Assembly (NCBI GenBank): GCA_902779075.1
Contig: CACZAK010000006.1
Coordinates: 1 to 64,000, forward strand
From: an uncultured bacterium
GTDB lineage: Bacteria; Verrucomicrobiota; Kiritimatiellia; RFP12; UBA1067
Direction of reading: 5' to 3'
Length of the DNA stretch: 64,000 bases
Numbering within the stretch: position 1 is the first letter of the stretch; each line of letters begins with the position of its first letter. The notes under the pieces are model-generated. The model did not search any database. It was given only the letters and a program-made list of their open reading frames with translations, and was not told where the DNA came from. The position numbers and the translations under genes are program-made. Positions 7,997 to 16,128 of this stretch are shown here, piece after piece.

Positions 7997-10957
7997 TCAT
8001 CCCCAAATTTCCGCCGCGCCCGCGCTGCCGCGCTGGACGACGGCCAGGGAGATTTCGCGCACTTCCTCAAGCGTGCGAAGCGTTCCGTTGTCCGAGACTA
8101 GAATCCTGTCGATGTTGTTGGCGACGAAGTTGACGGCGTCTTCGCTGGCGGAGCAGTACTTGAGCGCGATGTTGATGAGCTTGTCGACCTTATCGGCATT
8201 GGCCGCGCCGGCTATGGCGTAGGCGTTGGTCGCCTTGGTCTTGGCCACCTTGCTTCCGTTGCGGATCAACGTATTCTGGCGCTCGGCCTCTACCTCGATC
8301 TCGACTTCCTTTTCAGCCAGCGGGACGAGAAGTCCGAAGATTTCCCTGTCCCCGAAAGCCGCCTTGTCGAACTCGCCCCTGAAATCCCGAACGTTACCGC
8401 CGTATTCCTTGTCGAGCAGCCTTTCGACAGTCATGATGTACTGGTTCGCCTGTTGCTCCAGCGCCATGCCCTGTTCGTCTATGAATGAGGCAACGGTCCT
8501 GGAGACCGCGGCGCCGGCGGGTTGCTCGCCGCGTATGAACCCGTCAAGGACGGTGAAGAGTTTCGACGCCGTCTCGGAGCGGAATGCGTCCCTCACGCCG
8601 TTGAGCTGCGCTTCCGAGAACTTCGCGATGAGCAGCGAGAAGACGAATTCCCGCGCCGGGCCCATTTCGTCGCCACCCTCGAGAGAGTCCCTCACGTACG
8701 CGTTGTGTATCACGTTCTCCACGGCCTCGCGCATGTCGATGACGGCCTTGGTAATCTGCTGCGGCGTGGATTTCGCGCTGAGTTTCGAGAAATCTCCTAT
8801 TTTCTCGGCCGATGCGGCCCTGAGGATGTTTCCGATAAGCCCGGGCGGAACGCTCTTGCCGTTCAGGCCCCACAGGAAGTAGCAGCCTGCGTCTTCGATT
8901 GCGGTGCTCCCTGCCGCCTCGCGGCGCACCTCTTCGAGATTGGCGCGTACTGCGTCGATGCGCGCCTTGATCTGTTCGGGCGTGCGCAACTTGGCGGTGC
9001 CGGTGATGTAAAGCCCAGGGATTGTCCGCGAGACGATGTCCTTCAGCTCGAAGTCGTCACCGCAGTGCGCGAGCATGTCCTTGATGATGTTCTTGGCGGC
9101 GGCTTGGTCATTCTCGGGCAGTTTGGCGGCGATCTGGTTGACGAACGTCATCGCCTTCGCCTCGTACTGGCCGCGGTCGCCGCGCACGCGCATGGGCGTG
9201 GTGGCGACATTGCCGTCCACGTCGATTGTCGTGGTCCAGTTGAATTTGACCGGGAAGCCCTTGGGCTCGGAGTACTTGATCGTGACGGCACCCGTCTCGT
9301 CGTTGCGCGAGAAGGTGAACGTGAGGGGCATGTGCTCGTCGGAGTTGACGCCGTACTGCTCGAAGGCGCGGTTGGTGTTGCTGCCGGTGCCGCTCTGGGA
9401 AAGGAGGAAATAGACGTTCGAGAGCTGCTTCGGGTGAACCTCTCCGCAAAGATCCTTGATCTTGTCGGCAATGGCGTTGCTCGAGGCGCGCACGTCCTCC
9501 GCCTCTTCTGCGCCCTTCTTTGCGGCAACGGTCGTGCCGTCCGGGAAGTTGAAGACAAACTTCGTATCCTCATCCTGGATTGCGTCCTCCCCGTTACTGA
9601 TAAACGAAGGGCTCGAGGGACGGTTGAGGTCGCCGATCATCGTCTCGCGTCCGCCATTCGCGGTGCCGTCCAGTTGCTCGAGCTTCCCGCTGAAGGAGGA
9701 GATGCCCGGCGCGTTCTTGATGCCCGTTCCAGAGCGAATGGCCGCCGCGGCTTCGTCAAGCGTGGCGCCGGAATGCATTGCGAGAGCGTGCAGGGGCAGG
9801 ATGATGTCCATATTCTCCTCGCGCTGCAGCTTCGCTTCAAACGCATCGGTGATTTCCTTGTTCGTGGCGTTGGCCGAGACCTGGAGATCTGAAAAGAGGA
9901 TAGGCACGAGATGGGCGCGGTCGAGCTTTCCAGATTTCTGCAGCGCCGCGACGGCGTCGAAGTTCTTCATCACGCGCGCGCCGAGAACTGCGCTGATGCT
10001 CTGGTCGATTTCCGATTTCTTATCGGGCATATTGTTGCCCGAGGGGAGCTTGTGTAATGCGTCGAACACGGCGTAGAGAACGGTGCGCTTCTCCGGCGAA
10101 ATCTGCGCGAGCGAGTTTGCGAAGGAAATCGTGTAGTTTCGCCCGATGAAGCGCATCGCCGGGTTGTTTTTCATCCCGAAGGCATCCTCGGGGTTTGCCG
10201 CCTCGAGCGGGATTTTGGAATTGACCGCGATCTCCTCCATCAGGAACTTCAGCGCGGGAACAGCGGAATGGCGGTTGCATATCCCGGCCATGAAATTGCG
10301 CTTTGTCGGCGTATCGAGCTTGCCTGCCGCGTAGTCGTCATGGAGGTTCTCGAACCATCCGGCGAACTTGTCCATGAGCGCAAGGCCCTTCTTGAAGTTC
10401 TCGACATTCTGCGTGAAGCGTCCGCCGCAGTCGTAGAGGCGGCGCGCCTTCGAATTCGGGTCCAGCACGGCGGATTCCGCCTCCTCGTCGGTGCAGCCGG
10501 TCGCCTGCTGGTAGATGTTCGCGGCGCGCGCGAGCTTCGGCAGCTCGGAGGCAACATAGCCCATCGACGTCGCCTTGCCGATGCTCGCCGGGTCGGTGAA
10601 CTTGCCGCCTCTTACCGTGTCGATGGCGATCCTCACGAGGTTGATGCGCCGCGCCGTGAGGGGCTTGCCCTTGTCGAAGTCCTCGAGCTTCATGTTGTCG
10701 CGCACGATGTCCGGTATGTTCCTCTCGCCGCCGAACATGTCCGCGATCGTCTTGCGGAACAAGTCGCGCACCTGGTCGTTCGCCGTCTTCATGTCCGATG
10801 TTCGAAAAATCGACGAGAACGTGCCCTTGTAGTCGCCCCTCGGCATACCCGAGAAGCGCACCACGGTATCTTCGCCTTGCGTCGCGTACGCATTGTTCGC
10901 AAAATCCACGAACTTCTGGAAGTTCGCGCTGTAGTTTGCATTTACCAATCCTGGCAT
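7997..10957 (-). CDS. Very large unknown protein (986 aa), effector-like
   Basis: The ATG at 10955-10957 has AAAGGAA at good spacing. There is no Sec signal, Tat motif or membrane segment. The N-terminal 400 residues and the C-terminal 350 are mainly predicted helix, rich in Ala, Lys and Asp. A central segment around residues 470-620 is beta-like (LTFTFSRNDETGAVTIKY, then FNWTTTIDVDGNVATTPM). It lies 119 bases upstream of the split kinase gene on the same strand and probably in one transcript. No family is recognised. The pair resembles secreted effector genes of host-associated PVC bacteria in size and composition, but nothing in the window encodes a secretion apparatus, so this stays inference. 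Confidence 0.8.
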   Translation of the reverse strand: MPGLVNANYSANFQKFVDFANNAYATQGEDTVVRFSGMPRGDYKGTFSSIFRTSDMKTANDQVRDLFRKTIADMFGGERNIPDIVRDNMKLEDFDKGKPLTARRINLVRIAIDTVRGGKFTDPASIGKATSMGYVASELPKLARAANIYQQATGCTDEEAESAVLDPNSKARRLYDCGGRFTQNVENFKKGLALMDKFAGWFENLHDDYAAGKLDTPTKRNFMAGICNRHSAVPALKFLMEEIAVNSKIPLEAANPEDAFGMKNNPAMRFIGRNYTISFANSLAQISPEKRTVLYAVFDALHKLPSGNNMPDKKSEIDQSISAVLGARVMKNFDAVAALQKSGKLDRAHLVPILFSDLQVSANATNKEITDAFEAKLQREENMDIILPLHALAMHSGATLDEAAAAIRSGTGIKNAPGISSFSGKLEQLDGTANGGRETMIGDLNRPSSPSFISNGEDAIQDEDTKFVFNFPDGTTVAAKKGAEEAEDVRASSNAIADKIKDLCGEVHPKQLSNVYFLLSQSGTGSNTNRAFEQYGVNSDEHMPLTFTFSRNDETGAVTIKYSEPKGFPVKFNWTTTIDVDGNVATTPMRVRGDRGQYEAKAMTFVNQIAAKLPENDQAAAKNIIKDMLAHCGDDFELKDIVSRTIPGLYITGTAKLRTPEQIKARIDAVRANLEEVRREAAGSTAIEDAGCYFLWGLNGKSVPPGLIGNILRAASAEKIGDFSKLSAKSTPQQITKAVIDMREAVENVIHNAYVRDSLEGGDEMGPAREFVFSLLIAKFSEAQLNGVRDAFRSETASKLFTVLDGFIRGEQPAGAAVSRTVASFIDEQGMALEQQANQYIMTVERLLDKEYGGNVRDFRGEFDKAAFGDREIFGLLVPLAEKEVEIEVEAERQNTLIRNGSKVAKTKATNAYAIAGAANADKVDKLINIALKYCSASEDAVNFVANNIDRILVSDNGTLRTLEEVREISLAVVQRGSAGAAEIWG

Positions 10958-11180
10958 TATTTAGTTCCTTTCTTTATTTAAGCTTATCGACCTCGGTCGG
11001 GACAGCGCTCCCACAGAGCCCTACCCTCCCGAACTTTTCAACTTCTCGACTTGTATACACGCAGAACACGAAAAGGTTACACATGGAAAAATCCGAGTTC
11101 AGCAGCGCCGCCAGCAAATTTCCAGTGCAACGCCCGTTGCCTATCCAAATGCTGACAGAGCTTTCCAGTATGTTGGGCGT

Positions 11181-11209
11181 AGTATAACACATATCAGTTG
11201 AGGGCACAA
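11181..11209 (-). promoter_or_regulatory. Possible promoter for the 986-aa gene
   Basis: On the minus strand TTGTGC, 17 bases, TATACT lies in the 355-base gap upstream of the start at 10957. The -10 is good and the -35 matches only in its TTG. The leader would be about 220 bases. Confidence 0.4.
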
Positions 11210-11234
11210 GTGGCCATCTGGAGGTCCTGCAAAA

Positions 11235-11251
11235 AATGACCGCAGGTCATT
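11235..11251. promoter_or_regulatory. Palindromic operator overlapping the -35 box
   Basis: AATGACC-GCA-GGTCATT is a perfect 7+3+7 palindrome that overlaps the -35 hexamer of the following promoter. This is the standard position of a self-regulating TetR-family site, and the first gene downstream is a TetR-type gene. Confidence 0.75.
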
Positions 11252-11278
11252 GACTTACGGTCGGTGATATGTTATAAT
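11250..11278 (+). promoter_or_regulatory. Strong sigma70-type promoter of the redox operon
   Basis: TTGACT, 17 bases, TATAAT is close to consensus in both boxes and spacing. It lies 36 bases upstream of the TetR-type start codon and points toward the seven-gene plus-strand operon. Confidence 0.85.
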
Positions 11279-11313
11279 GCCCGCCGTCTTTCACCCCACA
11301 GGAGACTTGAAGC

Positions 11314-11834
11314 GTGACGAAACGGCAGGAAATAGCGCAGGAGACGCGCCACAAAATATACACGACGGCTTGTTCTCTCATCGAGAAGAACGGGTTTGCC
11401 AACGTGTCCGTCGAAGACATCACGCACGCCTGTGGCGTGGCGAAAGGCACCTTCTACGTCTATTTCAAGCGCAAGGAGGACATCATCTTCGAGTGCTGCA
11501 AGGAGTGGTTCAGCGACGTGGACCGCAAGGCGCGCGACGCGAAGTGATCAATCCGTCCGATTCGCCGGGGGAGATGTGCGGCGGCAAGTACGCATACGAC
11601 CACAAGCGCCTTACGGATTTCCTCAACGACGCGGTGAAGGAAGGTCTGCTGAAGAAGAACACTCCCGTAGATACGCTCGTGCATCTTTTCATGAGCGAGC
11701 TCTACGGCATGATGACGTGCTGGTGCATGAGCGACACGAAGTTCGATCCGGAGGAGTGGGTCGGGCGCTTTGCCAAGCTCCAGCTACCCGCCACCCTCGC
11801 CCCGTACCTGACTTTGAAGAAAGGAGAGCCGTGA
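11314..11834 (+). pseudogene. TetR/AcrR-family regulator, frameshifted
   Basis: The first 77 codons (11314-11547) give an intact TetR DNA-binding domain: KIYTTACSLIEKNGF, then VSVEDITHACGVAKGTFYVYF, the helix-turn-helix and YF signature. This frame stops at 11545-11547. The ligand-domain remainder continues in the frame one base earlier (about 11548-11834), with YAYDHKRLTDFLNDAVKEG and SELYGMMTCWCM, which are typical TetR C-terminal helices. Even when joined the product would be about 173 residues, short for the family, and a stretch after the fourth helix seems missing, so a small deletion plus frame change is likely. The last stop overlaps the leader of the next gene by one base of spacing. 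The 77-residue DNA-binding part may still be made. Confidence 0.75.
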
Positions 11835-11835
11835 A

Positions 11836-12726
11836 ATGAACAGAAGGGAATTCGTAAAAGGTTCGCTTGCGCTGACGGGCGCTGTGGCCATGGGGAACAT
11901 TGGCCATGCCGAGGAAGGAACAAAGAAGATGAAGATAAAGCAGATTCGCAATGCAACGCTTCGCGTCACGTTTGGTGGCGTGGAGTTTCTGGTCGATCCG
12001 TGGCTCGTCAGCAAGGCTGAAGGATTCACTTTCGGTCAAGGGCCGTTCGCGTCGGAGGTTGTCGACCCTGCGCAACTGGACATCGTTATGCCGATGTGCG
12101 AACTACCCATGCCGCTTTCCGATGTGCTCCTTGGCGTTGACGCCTATCTGCTCACGCACCTCCATCCCGACCACTTCGACATGGCGAGCGACGGTACGGC
12201 GGGCGCGAAGCTCGACAAGTCCGTTCCGCTCTTCGTGCAGAACGAGCGCGAGGTCGGCGTGATGAAGAAGTCTGACTTTGCGGACGTTCGGATGTTTACG
12301 GACGACGGCGTCACGTTCAAGGGCGTGACATTGAAGCGCACGTTCGCCAAGCATGGGACGAAAGCGCCGTGCGGTCCGGCGTCCGGAATCTTCTTCTCCG
12401 CGTCCAGCGAAAAGAAGACTCTCTGGATCCTCGGCGACACTATCTGGTGCGACGAGGTCGCGAAGACGATGGCGGCACTGAAGCCGGATGTGGTCGTGCT
12501 GAACGCTTGCGCCGCGCAGCTCAAGACCTACGGACGTCTCATCATGGACGATGCCGATGTCGAAAGCGTCTGCCGCGCCGCGCCAAACGCCACGATCATT
12601 GCGAGCCACATGGATACCGTTGCCCACGCCTCGCTGACGCGCAAGACGCTCAAAGCCGCCCTTGAACGACGCGGCCTCGCCTCACGCGTCCTGATGCCCG
12701 ACGACGGCGAAGAGTACACGTTCTGA
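11836..12726 (+). CDS. Tat-exported metallo-beta-lactamase-fold hydrolase
   Basis: 296 residues. The ATG follows AAAGGAGAG at 8 bases. The N-terminus NRREFVKGSLALTGA is a twin-arginine signal, so the folded, metal-loaded protein is exported. The domain is of the UlaG-like branch of the MBL fold: HLHPDHFD supplies the His/Asp ligands, GDTIWC near residue 200 the second-metal Asp, and ASHMDTVAH the late His. Substrate is not deducible. It is gene two of the redox operon, placed directly after the TetR-type gene. Confidence 0.85.
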   Translation: MNRREFVKGSLALTGAVAMGNIGHAEEGTKKMKIKQIRNATLRVTFGGVEFLVDPWLVSKAEGFTFGQGPFASEVVDPAQLDIVMPMCELPMPLSDVLLGVDAYLLTHLHPDHFDMASDGTAGAKLDKSVPLFVQNEREVGVMKKSDFADVRMFTDDGVTFKGVTLKRTFAKHGTKAPCGPASGIFFSASSEKKTLWILGDTIWCDEVAKTMAALKPDVVVLNACAAQLKTYGRLIMDDADVESVCRAAPNATIIASHMDTVAHASLTRKTLKAALERRGLASRVLMPDDGEEYTF

Positions 12727-12745
12727 CAAGAAAGGAAAACAAACA

Positions 12746-13141
12746 ATGAATGAAGACCTTGAACAAACCACATCAGTAACACAAGAGCAGACTGAGGCGG
12801 AACTGAGCAAGGCGTTCCACCTGCTGTGCGACGCATTCCCTGAGCCGATGCAGTTGTGCCATCGCACGCACCGCATCATCGCGGTAAATCCGGCTGCTGA
12901 AGCTTACGGGCGCGTTGTCGGCGCAAATTGCGCAAAGGGATGCCCGGGCCTTAGGGCCGGACTCTGCCGCCATGCGCAGATGATGAAAAAAGGCAAGGCA
13001 ACGTGGTTCCACATGCCGGACAGCGGGAACGGGCGTCCTTCGACGGCCTACTGGATTCCGGTGACGGGTCACCCCGACTACTACTTCCATTTCGGCGTCG
13101 GCGTCACGCTCGACTACGCCGCAAAACCAACCGAGGAATGA
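12746..13141 (+). CDS. Small PAS-like cysteine-containing protein
   Basis: 131 residues with AAGAAAGGAAAAC before the ATG. Residues about 25-115 have a PAS-like pattern (HLLCDAFPEPMQLCHRTHRI, then VNPAAEAYGR) and a cysteine cluster NCAKGCPGLRAGLCRH in the position where redox or metal-binding PAS proteins often carry ligands. The end is YYFHFGVGVTLDYA. No output domain is attached, so it may be a stand-alone redox or heme/metal sensor. It sits between two MBL-fold genes of the redox operon. Function is inference. Confidence 0.7.
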   Translation: MNEDLEQTTSVTQEQTEAELSKAFHLLCDAFPEPMQLCHRTHRIIAVNPAAEAYGRVVGANCAKGCPGLRAGLCRHAQMMKKGKATWFHMPDSGNGRPSTAYWIPVTGHPDYYFHFGVGVTLDYAAKPTEE

Positions 13142-13162
13142 CAACTGAAAGGAGCAAACAAG

Positions 13163-14101
13163 ATGAGCATAACGATAAAGCCTGTCCGTTTTGCCGAAAA
13201 CGGTTTCATGACGCGTCCGTTCGCCCTTGGCGGCGAAGGTGCAGAAGGACTTGACCCTGCGGTCAAGTACCGCTCGTGCCTCCAGAACTGGGTGATCGAC
13301 ACGGGGAGCGAAGTCATCCTCGTCGACACGGGCGTTCCCGAGGACTTCCCGTTTGGCGAACCGACAGAGGATGCGACAATCTATGTCGGCAAGAAAATCA
13401 AGCCGTACGTCGAGGCGCTTGCCGACCTTGGCTACAAGCCGGAGCAGGTCTCGAAGATCCTCATCACCCACAAGCACGCCGACCACACGGGCGTACTGCG
13501 CTTCTTCCCAAACGCGCAGATCATCTGCTCGGCCGCCGAGGCTGAATCGGACGAGATAAAGCCGTTCAACCCAACCGTGGCGACGTTCCAGGACGGACCG
13601 TACTACGAGTTCCCGGCGTCGCAGCGCATTGCGGACGGCGTGACGTACATTTCCGCGCCCGGGCACACGAACGGCAACTGCATCGTCGCGGTTGAGTCCG
13701 ACGGACTTTTCTACCTCATCCACGGCGACGTCACCTACACCGACGTGGCATTCTACGAGAACAGGCTGTCCGTCGTCTATGAAGACAAGGCCGCAGCCCG
13801 CGAGACGCTCGACCGCTGCCGCGCGTTCTGCGCCGCGCGTCCGACCGTCTGGCTCGGCACGCACACGCCGGAAGCGCTGGAAAGCCTTGAGGCGAAGCGC
13901 GTCGTCGATCTCGCGAATCCGCCCGCCGTCATCCCACCGGGAGAGATTGTGTTCAAGACGCCGACCGGAAAGTACGTCTGCTCCGTCTGCGGATATGTGT
14001 ACGATCCGGCCGAGAACGACGGCGTCGCGTTCGAGGACCTTCCCGCCGACTGGCGCTGTCCGCGCTGCCGCCAGCCCAAGGACAAATTCAACCGCGCTTA
14101 G
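13163..14101 (+). CDS. Metallo-beta-lactamase-fold hydrolase fused to rubredoxin
   Basis: 312 residues with GAAAGGAGC before the ATG. Residues about 1-255 form an MBL domain: DTGVPEDF, the ligand motif [17 protein letters not shown] and HGDVTYTD. Residues about 270-310 are a rubredoxin: [12 protein letters not shown] and [13 protein letters not shown], the two Cys-x-x-Cys knuckles that hold one iron. A rubredoxin fused to this fold suggests a redox role such as peroxide, oxygen or NO handling. However, no flavodoxin domain is present, and the single-domain hydrolase pattern is kept, so a quorum-lactonase-like or persulfide-type activity cannot be excluded. Confidence 0.9.
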   Translation: MSITIKPVRFAENGFMTRPFALGGEGAEGLDPAVKYRSCLQNWVIDTGSEVILVDTGVPEDFPFGEPTEDATIYVGKKIKPYVEALADLGYKPEQVSKILITHKHADHTGVLRFFPNAQIICSAAEAESDEIKPFNPTVATFQDGPYYEFPASQRIADGVTYISAPGHTNGNCIVAVESDGLFYLIHGDVTYTDVAFYENRLSVVYEDKAAARETLDRCRAFCAARPTVWLGTHTPEALESLEAKRVVDLANPPAVIPPGEIVFKTPTGKYVCSVCGYVYDPAENDGVAFEDLPADWRCPRCRQPKDKFNRA

Positions 14102-14110
14102 GAACTAACA

Positions 14111-14752
14111 ATGAACGCCGCATCAAAACTCACCGCGCTTACGTCGTTCGGCCTGGCAATGCTGCTGGGCGGCGGATGCGCCAATCTAAAGGAGAACACA
14201 AAGATGGACACCATCTATCAGTTCACGGCCAAAGGCCGTAACGGAACGAGCCTTGACCTCGCATCGTTCAAGGGCAAGGTGCTCTTGATCGTCAATACCG
14301 CCACGGGCTGTGGCTTCACGCCGCAGTACGCGGGGCTTGAAAAGCTCTACGCCAAGTACCACGGCACGGGACTTGAGATACTCGACTTCCCGTGCGACCA
14401 GTTTGGACACCAGGCGCCGGGGAGCGATGACGAAATCCACCAGTTCTGCGCGCTCAAGTACAATACATCGTTCGATCAGCTTGCAAAGATTGAGGTAAAC
14501 GGACCAAACGCCGATCCTATCTACAAGTTCCTCAAGTCTATACGAGCGAAGGACGATGCGCCCGATGCGGAAATCGCCAAACTGCGTGAACTGCTTGCCA
14601 AGCACGGTCTGACGGGTGCCCAGGCATCAGGTGACATCGAGTGGAACTTCACCAAGTTCCTGATTGACCGCGACGGCACCATCGTCAAGCGGTTCCATCC
14701 CACAACAACGCCCGAAACCATCGACGCGGAAATTGCGACGTTGCTGAAATGA
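14111..14752 (+). CDS. Glutathione peroxidase family protein, with optional lipoprotein N-terminus
   Basis: The family reduces peroxides with thiol donors. Visible signatures are NTATGCGFTPQYAGLE (Cys peroxidatic type), LDFPCDQFGHQAPG and IEWNFTKFLIDRDG. From the ATG at 14111 (GGAACT upstream) the protein has 213 residues and begins with a lipoprotein signal, LLGGGC. A second start at 14204 (MDTIYQFTAKG) is preceded by AAAGGAG at ideal spacing and would give a 182-residue cytoplasmic enzyme, closer to the usual family length. Both products are plausible. The stop overlaps the next start by four bases. Confidence 0.9.
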   Translation: MNAASKLTALTSFGLAMLLGGGCANLKENTKMDTIYQFTAKGRNGTSLDLASFKGKVLLIVNTATGCGFTPQYAGLEKLYAKYHGTGLEILDFPCDQFGHQAPGSDDEIHQFCALKYNTSFDQLAKIEVNGPNADPIYKFLKSIRAKDDAPDAEIAKLRELLAKHGLTGAQASGDIEWNFTKFLIDRDGTIVKRFHPTTTPETIDAEIATLLK

Positions 14753-15084
14753 CAATCGTAAAAATCACAGTTCTTGAAACTTCGCTGAAGAAGGACTTGG
14801 CCGACGAATACGCCGTGCCGAACCTGGACCCCTGCCCGGTGCTCAAGCCCGGGCAGGTGTTCTATGCGACGAACACGTGTCCCCAGGGAATGTGCGATGC
14901 CGCATGGCGCACGATCAACCAGTACGTCTTTGCCCTCGCCTGTGGGGTGCGCGAGTTCTACGGCGGCGGATGGATGAAGGAGCCGGGCAAGGTCATCACC
15001 TGCTGCAACGACGGCTTGCGTCCGGTGTATTTCAAACTGGAGGCCACCGACGATGAGGCGGGACCATTTCTCGGCAGGGACTGA
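14749..15084 (+). CDS. TIGR04076 family protein
   Basis: 111 residues. The pattern KITVLETSL, DPCPVLKPGQ, PQGMCDAAW, CCNDGLRPVYFKLEAT matches the small TIGR04076 family of anaerobes, which has conserved cysteines and no established activity. It overlaps the peroxidase stop (ATGA), so it is translationally coupled, and is followed by a paralogue. Its place in a redox operon suggests thiol or metal chemistry, which is inference. Confidence 0.85.
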   Translation: MTIVKITVLETSLKKDLADEYAVPNLDPCPVLKPGQVFYATNTCPQGMCDAAWRTINQYVFALACGVREFYGGGWMKEPGKVITCCNDGLRPVYFKLEATDDEAGPFLGRD

Positions 15085-15095
15085 AAGAGATAAAC

Positions 15096-15443
15096 ATGAA
15101 GAAGGTGAAAATCACGATTCTCAAGACGACGCTCGACAAGGAGCTTGCGGCGGAATACGGCATCGACGGACTGACCGCCTGTCCGATGATGAAGGCCGGT
15201 GACGTGTTCTATGCCGACTACGCGAAGCCGCAGGGGTTCTGCGACGAGGCCTGGAAGGCAATCTACCAGTATGTGTTTGCGCTGGCGCACGGCGCTGACA
15301 AGTCGCTCTTCTACTACGGCGACTGGATCAAGAAGCCCGGCGTCGCCATCGTGAGTTGCAACGACGGACTCCGCCCCGTCATCATGAAACTTGAAGCGAC
15401 CGACGAGGAATCGAAGATCGACTACCATCCAATCGAACGGTAA
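15096..15443 (+). CDS. TIGR04076 family protein, paralogue
   Basis: 115 residues, clearly related to the gene 12 bases upstream: KITILKTTLDKELAAEYG, TACPMMKAGDVFYAD, PQGFCDEAWKAIYQYVF, CNDGLRPVIMKLEAT. It keeps the CPMM, FCDEAW and CNDGLRP cysteines; the upstream copy has a Cys-Cys pair at the last site. It is the last gene of the operon, convergent with the ArsG gene ten bases further on. Confidence 0.85.
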   Translation: MKKVKITILKTTLDKELAAEYGIDGLTACPMMKAGDVFYADYAKPQGFCDEAWKAIYQYVFALAHGADKSLFYYGDWIKKPGVAIVSCNDGLRPVIMKLEATDEESKIDYHPIER

Positions 15444-15453
15444 TTAATCGTTG

Positions 15454-16128
15454 CTATAACATGGCCTTAAGCGTCAATCCTACGCCAATGACGAGGAAAA
15501 CGACGCCGGTTACAAGGCGGAGCCATTTTTCAAGTGCGGTAATGCGTCCGAATAGCGCGCCAACTTTCCGCATGCCGGCTGCGATCAGCACTGCGGTCGC
15601 CACCACGGGGAGAGCAGATGCGATGCCGAAGATCGAGGGGAGCAACAATGAAGAACCGTGGTCGATGGCAAGCGGCATGAGCGAACCGAAGTAAAGAGCG
15701 GCGGATGTCGGGCAGAACGCCAGTGCAAAACACGCGCCAAGTAGAAACGCTCCGGCGAAACCACTGTTCGCTAAGCGCTTCTGTACGGCGGAGAAACGAC
15801 CTGAGCCAAAAGACGGCAAAGGAATCAGTCCCAACAGCACCGTTGCGACGATGACGAGAATCGGCCCCATTGCGCGGTTCATGTGCTTCTGGAGGACGTG
15901 TGAGAGTTCCGGTGCGGCGGCGATGCCGCTGACGAGCGCAACGGCAATCAGCACATAGACGGCTGCGCGCCCGGTGGCGTAGAGCAGTCCGCCAAGAAGC
16001 GTCCGTACGGGCGAAAGACCACGCGAGACGAATCCGACGGCGGCGATGTTCGTGGCGAGCGGACAGGGGCTGATGGCGCAGAAGACGCCGAGGTAGGCGG
16101 CAACGGCTGCCGCGGAGAGGATAGTCAT
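15454..16128 (-). CDS. ArsG-type efflux permease (CcdA/DsbD-like fold)
   Basis: 224 residues, six predicted membrane helices in two similar halves. The half-signatures are ISPCPLATNIAAVGF and FCPTSAALYFG, the Cys-Pro pairs typical of CcdA/DsbD-like and ArsG transporters. ArsG proteins are described as efflux permeases for trivalent aromatic arsenicals. It overlaps the upstream ArsE-ArsF gene by four bases (ATGA) and ends an operon led by an ArsR repressor, which supports the assignment over a general cytochrome-biogenesis role. Confidence 0.82.
   Translation of the reverse strand: MTILSAAAVAAYLGVFCAISPCPLATNIAAVGFVSRGLSPVRTLLGGLLYATGRAAVYVLIAVALVSGIAAAPELSHVLQKHMNRAMGPILVIVATVLLGLIPLPSFGSGRFSAVQKRLANSGFAGAFLLGACFALAFCPTSAALYFGSLMPLAIDHGSSLLLPSIFGIASALPVVATAVLIAAGMRKVGALFGRITALEKWLRLVTGVVFLVIGVGLTLKAML

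Noticed and set aside
8522..9892. 456-codon plus-strand frame opposite the 986-residue gene
   Set aside because: Composition is typical of an antisense shadow; no start site or domain pattern.
12773..13864. 363-codon minus-strand frame across the PAS and MBL-rubredoxin genes
   Set aside because: It is antisense to two well-supported genes and has no motif.
15454..16128. Assignment as cytochrome c biogenesis protein CcdA
   Set aside because: The fold is shared, but the ArsR, permease and ArsF neighbours and the four-base coupling favour ArsG.
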